Part shown: positions 61,430 through 64,000 of the stretch, piece after piece | Position numbering within the stretch: the first letter of the stretch is position 1 | How the letters are laid out: each line of letters starts with the position of its first letter | Notes under the pieces: model-generated | Told to the model about the DNA's origin: nothing | Seen by the model: the letters and a program-made list of their open reading frames with translations, nothing else | The model's database searches: none | Made by a program: the position numbers and the translations under genes | Assembly (NCBI GenBank): GCA_023228425.1 | Contig: JALOBE010000007.1 | Coordinates: 1-64,000, forward strand | Reading direction: 5' to 3' | Length of the DNA: 64,000 nucleotides | From: Syntrophales bacterium | GTDB lineage: Bacteria > Desulfobacterota > Syntrophia > Syntrophales > UBA2210

Positions 61430-61641
61430 CCGCTGAAAAGGACTCATGGTTCGTCATTGACAAACAGCCGGCGCCGTGTTTCAATCAGCCTCACGGGTCG
61501 CTGATTATCCCGCGTACCCGCGGCATTACGGGAAGGATCGTTCGAAAAAGACGGGGGGGCTTTTTACGCCACTTTTTTCCGTTAATGATCATTATCCTGT
61601 TTTTAAACCGTCGCAGACTTTTCACAAAGGAGGAATGCAGC

Positions 61642-62229
61642 ATGACTCGAAGGTACAGAAAGAGTTCCCTCACGGCGCTGGTCCCGGCAGGTCTCGTTCT
61701 CCTGGCAGGAATTCTCATCCTCACGGGTTGTGGAACGACATCACGGGATATACAGACGCTCGACCCCTACACTCCGGATCCCCAGGTCATCGTAAATCCC
61801 GCCTCGGTCCGCCTGGGCGTGGCAAAGCTCATGGACACGACAATCGAATTCCAGGGATCGGGTTTCGAGCCGGGTGATTCAGTCTTCGTAACCCTCTCGG
61901 GGAATGAAATCCCTGAATTTGCCGTCGCCGACGCACCCGTCCTGGATGATGGTACCTTCCGGACCACGGCGGGGGCTCTCGGCAAGATCACCGGTATGCT
62001 GCGAGCGACGATAAGCGGGACCTACGCCAAGGACGGCAGCTACAAACAGTATATTGTTATCACGGAACCACCACTGCCCGAAGGAATCTACACAGTAACC
62101 GCCACAAGCATGCTGTCCGACCGGTCAGCCGGAACGGAACTGCAGGTGCGAAGACCTGGCACGATGGATAGAATCAAGGACTGGATGGGGAAAAAGCTGG
62201 GCAAAATCAAGGATGAACGACCCCGATGA
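61642..62229 (+). CDS. Lipoprotein, function unknown
   Basis: 195 residues from an ATG after AAAGGAGGA. Signal peptide with lipobox LTGC near residue 30. The rest looks like a beta-sandwich (EFQGSGFEPGDSVFVTLSGN), with a Gly-rich middle, resembling IPT/TIG or Ig-like adhesion domains; a basic C-terminus follows (MGKKLGKIKDERPR). No enzyme motif. It lies between the zinc operon and the Suf genes but has 212 bases upstream and is probably separate. A surface or periplasmic structural role is plausible; no more can be said. Confidence 0.75.
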   Translation: MTRRYRKSSLTALVPAGLVLLAGILILTGCGTTSRDIQTLDPYTPDPQVIVNPASVRLGVAKLMDTTIEFQGSGFEPGDSVFVTLSGNEIPEFAVADAPVLDDGTFRTTAGALGKITGMLRATISGTYAKDGSYKQYIVITEPPLPEGIYTVTATSMLSDRSAGTELQVRRPGTMDRIKDWMGKKLGKIKDERPR

Positions 62230-62377
62230 ACCACCCGGAAAAAGTACATGATACCTCGGAATCACTTTCGGGCGGCACCTGAAGAGACACGGCGCGACCC
62301 CACGGAGGCCGTCGGTGTGTTCCGGGATATGGACGCCTGAGTGAGACAGACGGGGGAGGAATGTACAGGAGCGTATC

Positions 62378-63139
62378 ATGCTGGTGTTAGAAGATCTCAA
62401 GGTCACCCTGGGCGACAGGGAACTGCTCAGGCATATCAATCTCGAAATTCACCCGGGGGAAACACACATTCTTTTCGGTCCCAATGGCTCGGGGAAAACC
62501 TCGCTCCTCATGACCATCATGGGTTACCCTCAGTATAAGGTAGCGGCGGGCAGAATATATTTCAAAGGTGAGGACATCACCCACCGGTCAATCCATGAGC
62601 GGGCCCGTATGGGCATAGGCATGTCCTACCAGAGACCGCCCAGTATCAAGGGACTCACCACCCGGAATATCGTTACCATCTGCGGGAACAACGGAGCCGA
62701 TGTGGACGCCCTGGCCGCCCGGCTCAATTTCACGGAATTTCTCGACAGAGACATCAATGTCGGATTTTCCGGAGGGGAGATCAAGCGATCGGAATTGTTA
62801 CAGCTCATGGCACAGAAACCGGATCTTGTACTCTTCGACGAACCGGAATCGGGTGTTGACCTGGAAAACATCGCTCTCATCGGGAACACGGTCAGCGAGC
62901 TTCTGCAGCGTGATCACCTGCCGGTGATGGGCAAAACCGTCAAGGAAATGAAAGAGGGCCGGTCACGCATGGGCCTGATCATAACTCACACGGGCTTTAT
63001 CCTGGACTACGTAACGGCGGACCAGGGACAGGTTCTCTATGACGGAATCCTCGCCTGCAGGAGCAACCCCATTGAAATATTCAACCAGATCAGAAGGGTC
63101 GGTTACGAGGAGTGCGTGCGATGCGGATGCGTGATTTAG
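62378..63139 (+). CDS. sufC: SufC-type Fe-S assembly ATPase with Cys-rich tail
   Basis: 253 residues. ABC ATPase with Walker A GPNGSGKT (34-41), ABC signature FSGGEIKRSELLQLMA and Walker B LVLFDEPESGVD, of the SufC type (signature SGGE followed by KR). The last ten residues, EECVRCGCVI, add three cysteines (246, 249, 251) not found in E. coli SufC; they could bind an Fe-S cluster or metal. It is followed, overlapping by 19 bases, by a SufB-like gene; no SufD, SufS or SufE is seen up to the window edge. This fits the minimal two-protein SUF systems of anaerobes and archaea. Confidence 0.9.
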   Translation: MLVLEDLKVTLGDRELLRHINLEIHPGETHILFGPNGSGKTSLLMTIMGYPQYKVAAGRIYFKGEDITHRSIHERARMGIGMSYQRPPSIKGLTTRNIVTICGNNGADVDALAARLNFTEFLDRDINVGFSGGEIKRSELLQLMAQKPDLVLFDEPESGVDLENIALIGNTVSELLQRDHLPVMGKTVKEMKEGRSRMGLIITHTGFILDYVTADQGQVLYDGILACRSNPIEIFNQIRRVGYEECVRCGCVI

Positions 63140-64000
63140 ACGAAAAAGCCCTTTCAGCGCGGGAGAAAAAGGCAGCACTGGGACCTGATGTCGATCTTGA
63201 CGCGTTTACCATCGACTCGCCCCCTCATGTACCGATCTCCGATATTGCCGAGCTCTCCGAAGCCGACAAGCGGCGTTTGATCCTGGCGGGCATCGATACC
63301 CGGCCGGGAGAGCGTTCAGGATCATACTTTCAGAAAGACGGAACCTCACTCTATTCAATCTCCAACCAGGACGGCCTTGAAATCGTACCCATACGGAAAG
63401 CCCTGGAGAACATGGAGTGGCTCCAGGACTATTACTTCAACCTGGTTGCCGTTGACGCGGACAAGTATACCGCCCGGGCCCGCCTGGATCTTCACAACGG
63501 CTATCTCATCAGGGCTCTTCCCGGCGCCCGGGTGACCTGGCCCGCCCAGGCCTGCATGTATCTTGAAACCGAAGGGTTCAGCCAGAACGTCCACAATATC
63601 ATCATCGCCGAAGAAGGCTCGGAACTGCATATCATAACGGGCTGCGCAACGGCATCGCATATTTCCCGGGGGCTGCACGTGGGCATCTCGGAATTTTACG
63701 TCAGGAAAAATGCCACCCTGAGCTTCACCATGATTCACCACTGGGCGGAGGACGTGGCCGTCAGGCCCCGCTCAGCAGGCATCGTCGAGGAAGGTGGACT
63801 GTTTCTCAATAACTACATATGCATGAAACCCGTCAAGTCCCTGCAGATGTACCCCACTACGTCGCTGGTCGGCAAGGGTGCCGTGGCCCGATTCTACAGC
63901 CTTCTCGTCGGAAGCCCCGGCAGCGAACTCGACGTGGGAGGAAGAATGCTGCTCAAGGCTGAGGATGCCCGGGCGGAAATATTGTCCCGGGCCATCACCA
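63121..64000 (+). CDS. sufB: SufB/SufD-family Fe-S cluster scaffold (partial, cut by window end)
   Basis: At least 293 residues, open at the right edge. It begins MRMRDLDEKALSAREKKAAL and includes the SufBD beta-helix region with HNIIIAEEGSELHIITGC, SEFYVRKNATLSFTMIHHW and LVGKGAVARFYSLLVGSPGS. SufB is the Fe-S cluster assembly scaffold partnered by SufC. The ATG at 63121 has GAGGAG about eight bases before it and overlaps sufC by 19 bases. The N-terminal extension of E. coli SufB is missing, as in the short archaeal-type SufB. The key Cys and C-terminus are beyond the window. Confidence 0.88.
   Translation, partial: MRMRDLDEKALSAREKKAALGPDVDLDAFTIDSPPHVPISDIAELSEADKRRLILAGIDTRPGERSGSYFQKDGTSLYSISNQDGLEIVPIRKALENMEWLQDYYFNLVAVDADKYTARARLDLHNGYLIRALPGARVTWPAQACMYLETEGFSQNVHNIIIAEEGSELHIITGCATASHISRGLHVGISEFYVRKNATLSFTMIHHWAEDVAVRPRSAGIVEEGGLFLNNYICMKPVKSLQMYPTTSLVGKGAVARFYSLLVGSPGSELDVGGRMLLKAEDARAEILSRAIT

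Overview
The window is a chromosomal segment of a Gram-negative, anaerobic bacterium. The gene content best fits a deltaproteobacterium (Desulfobacterota, perhaps the Syntrophales/Syntrophobacterales side). Pointers are: a class III anaerobic ribonucleotide reductase; a minimal SufC/SufB-type Fe-S pair; PEP synthase; a syntroph-like acyl-CoA dehydrogenase; heptose genes for LPS (gmhA, rfaE2); many lipoproteins; a DUF6178-like protein; and an F0 gene cluster separated from the rest of the ATP synthase. This placement is inferred from gene content only. Base composition is moderately GC-rich, and many long antisense open frames are coding-strand shadows. I see no CRISPR array, prophage or insertion sequence. 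Promoters of the TTGACA-17-TATAAT type and strong hairpin terminators are readable in many gaps.

Layout. 0.1-2.6 kb: a stand-alone GMP-synthase ATP-pyrophosphatase subunit and a baeRF-family protein, both on the minus strand. 2.9-10.9 kb, plus strand: a soluble four-PAS histidine kinase with its LuxR-type regulator, a TPR protein, tRNA-Ala, an HD phosphohydrolase and NrdD. 11-17.6 kb: gmhA, grpE-dnaK, a decayed secreted-protein gene, an LpoA-like lipoprotein and surE. 17.7-20 kb, minus strand: a cytidylate-kinase-like protein and radA. 20.2-24.3 kb: tRNA(CAT), a coiled-coil zinc-ribbon protein, RNase P RNA, an Hsp20 and a DUF6178-like protein. 24.4-35.2 kb, minus strand: ppsA; two CNNM/CorC proteins translationally coupled to a GlmU-like nucleotidyltransferase; and a three-gene operon of AGPS-like, GlpD-like and FGGY kinase proteins that may make or process alkyl-glycerol (ether-lipid) precursors.

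35.7-46 kb, plus strand: uvrB-uvrC, an isovaleryl-CoA-dehydrogenase-like enzyme, atpZ/atpI/atpB without atpE, a PopZ-like small protein, an FlgT-N protein with a DUF799 lipoprotein, and a PgsA-like synthase. 45.5-54.4 kb: serC-serA-purA-rsfS-comF-rfaE2, dksA and priA; rsfS has no ATG/GTG/TTG start and appears to begin at ATA. 54.5-64 kb: DUF1846, a dynamin-like GTPase (minus strand), a zinc-uptake operon led by a small ribbon-helix-helix/Cys-His protein with a palindrome in its own promoter, a lipoprotein, and SufC plus a SufB cut off by the window edge.

A degenerate family of palindromic intergenic repeats (five copies or part-copies, ends like GACGGCTTCGTAAAAAGTC) is scattered through the window and is not explained by the genes. 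The strongest leads are the RHH/zinc regulator, the ATA-started rsfS, the AGPS/GlpD/FGGY operon, the SufC Cys tail and the repeat family.
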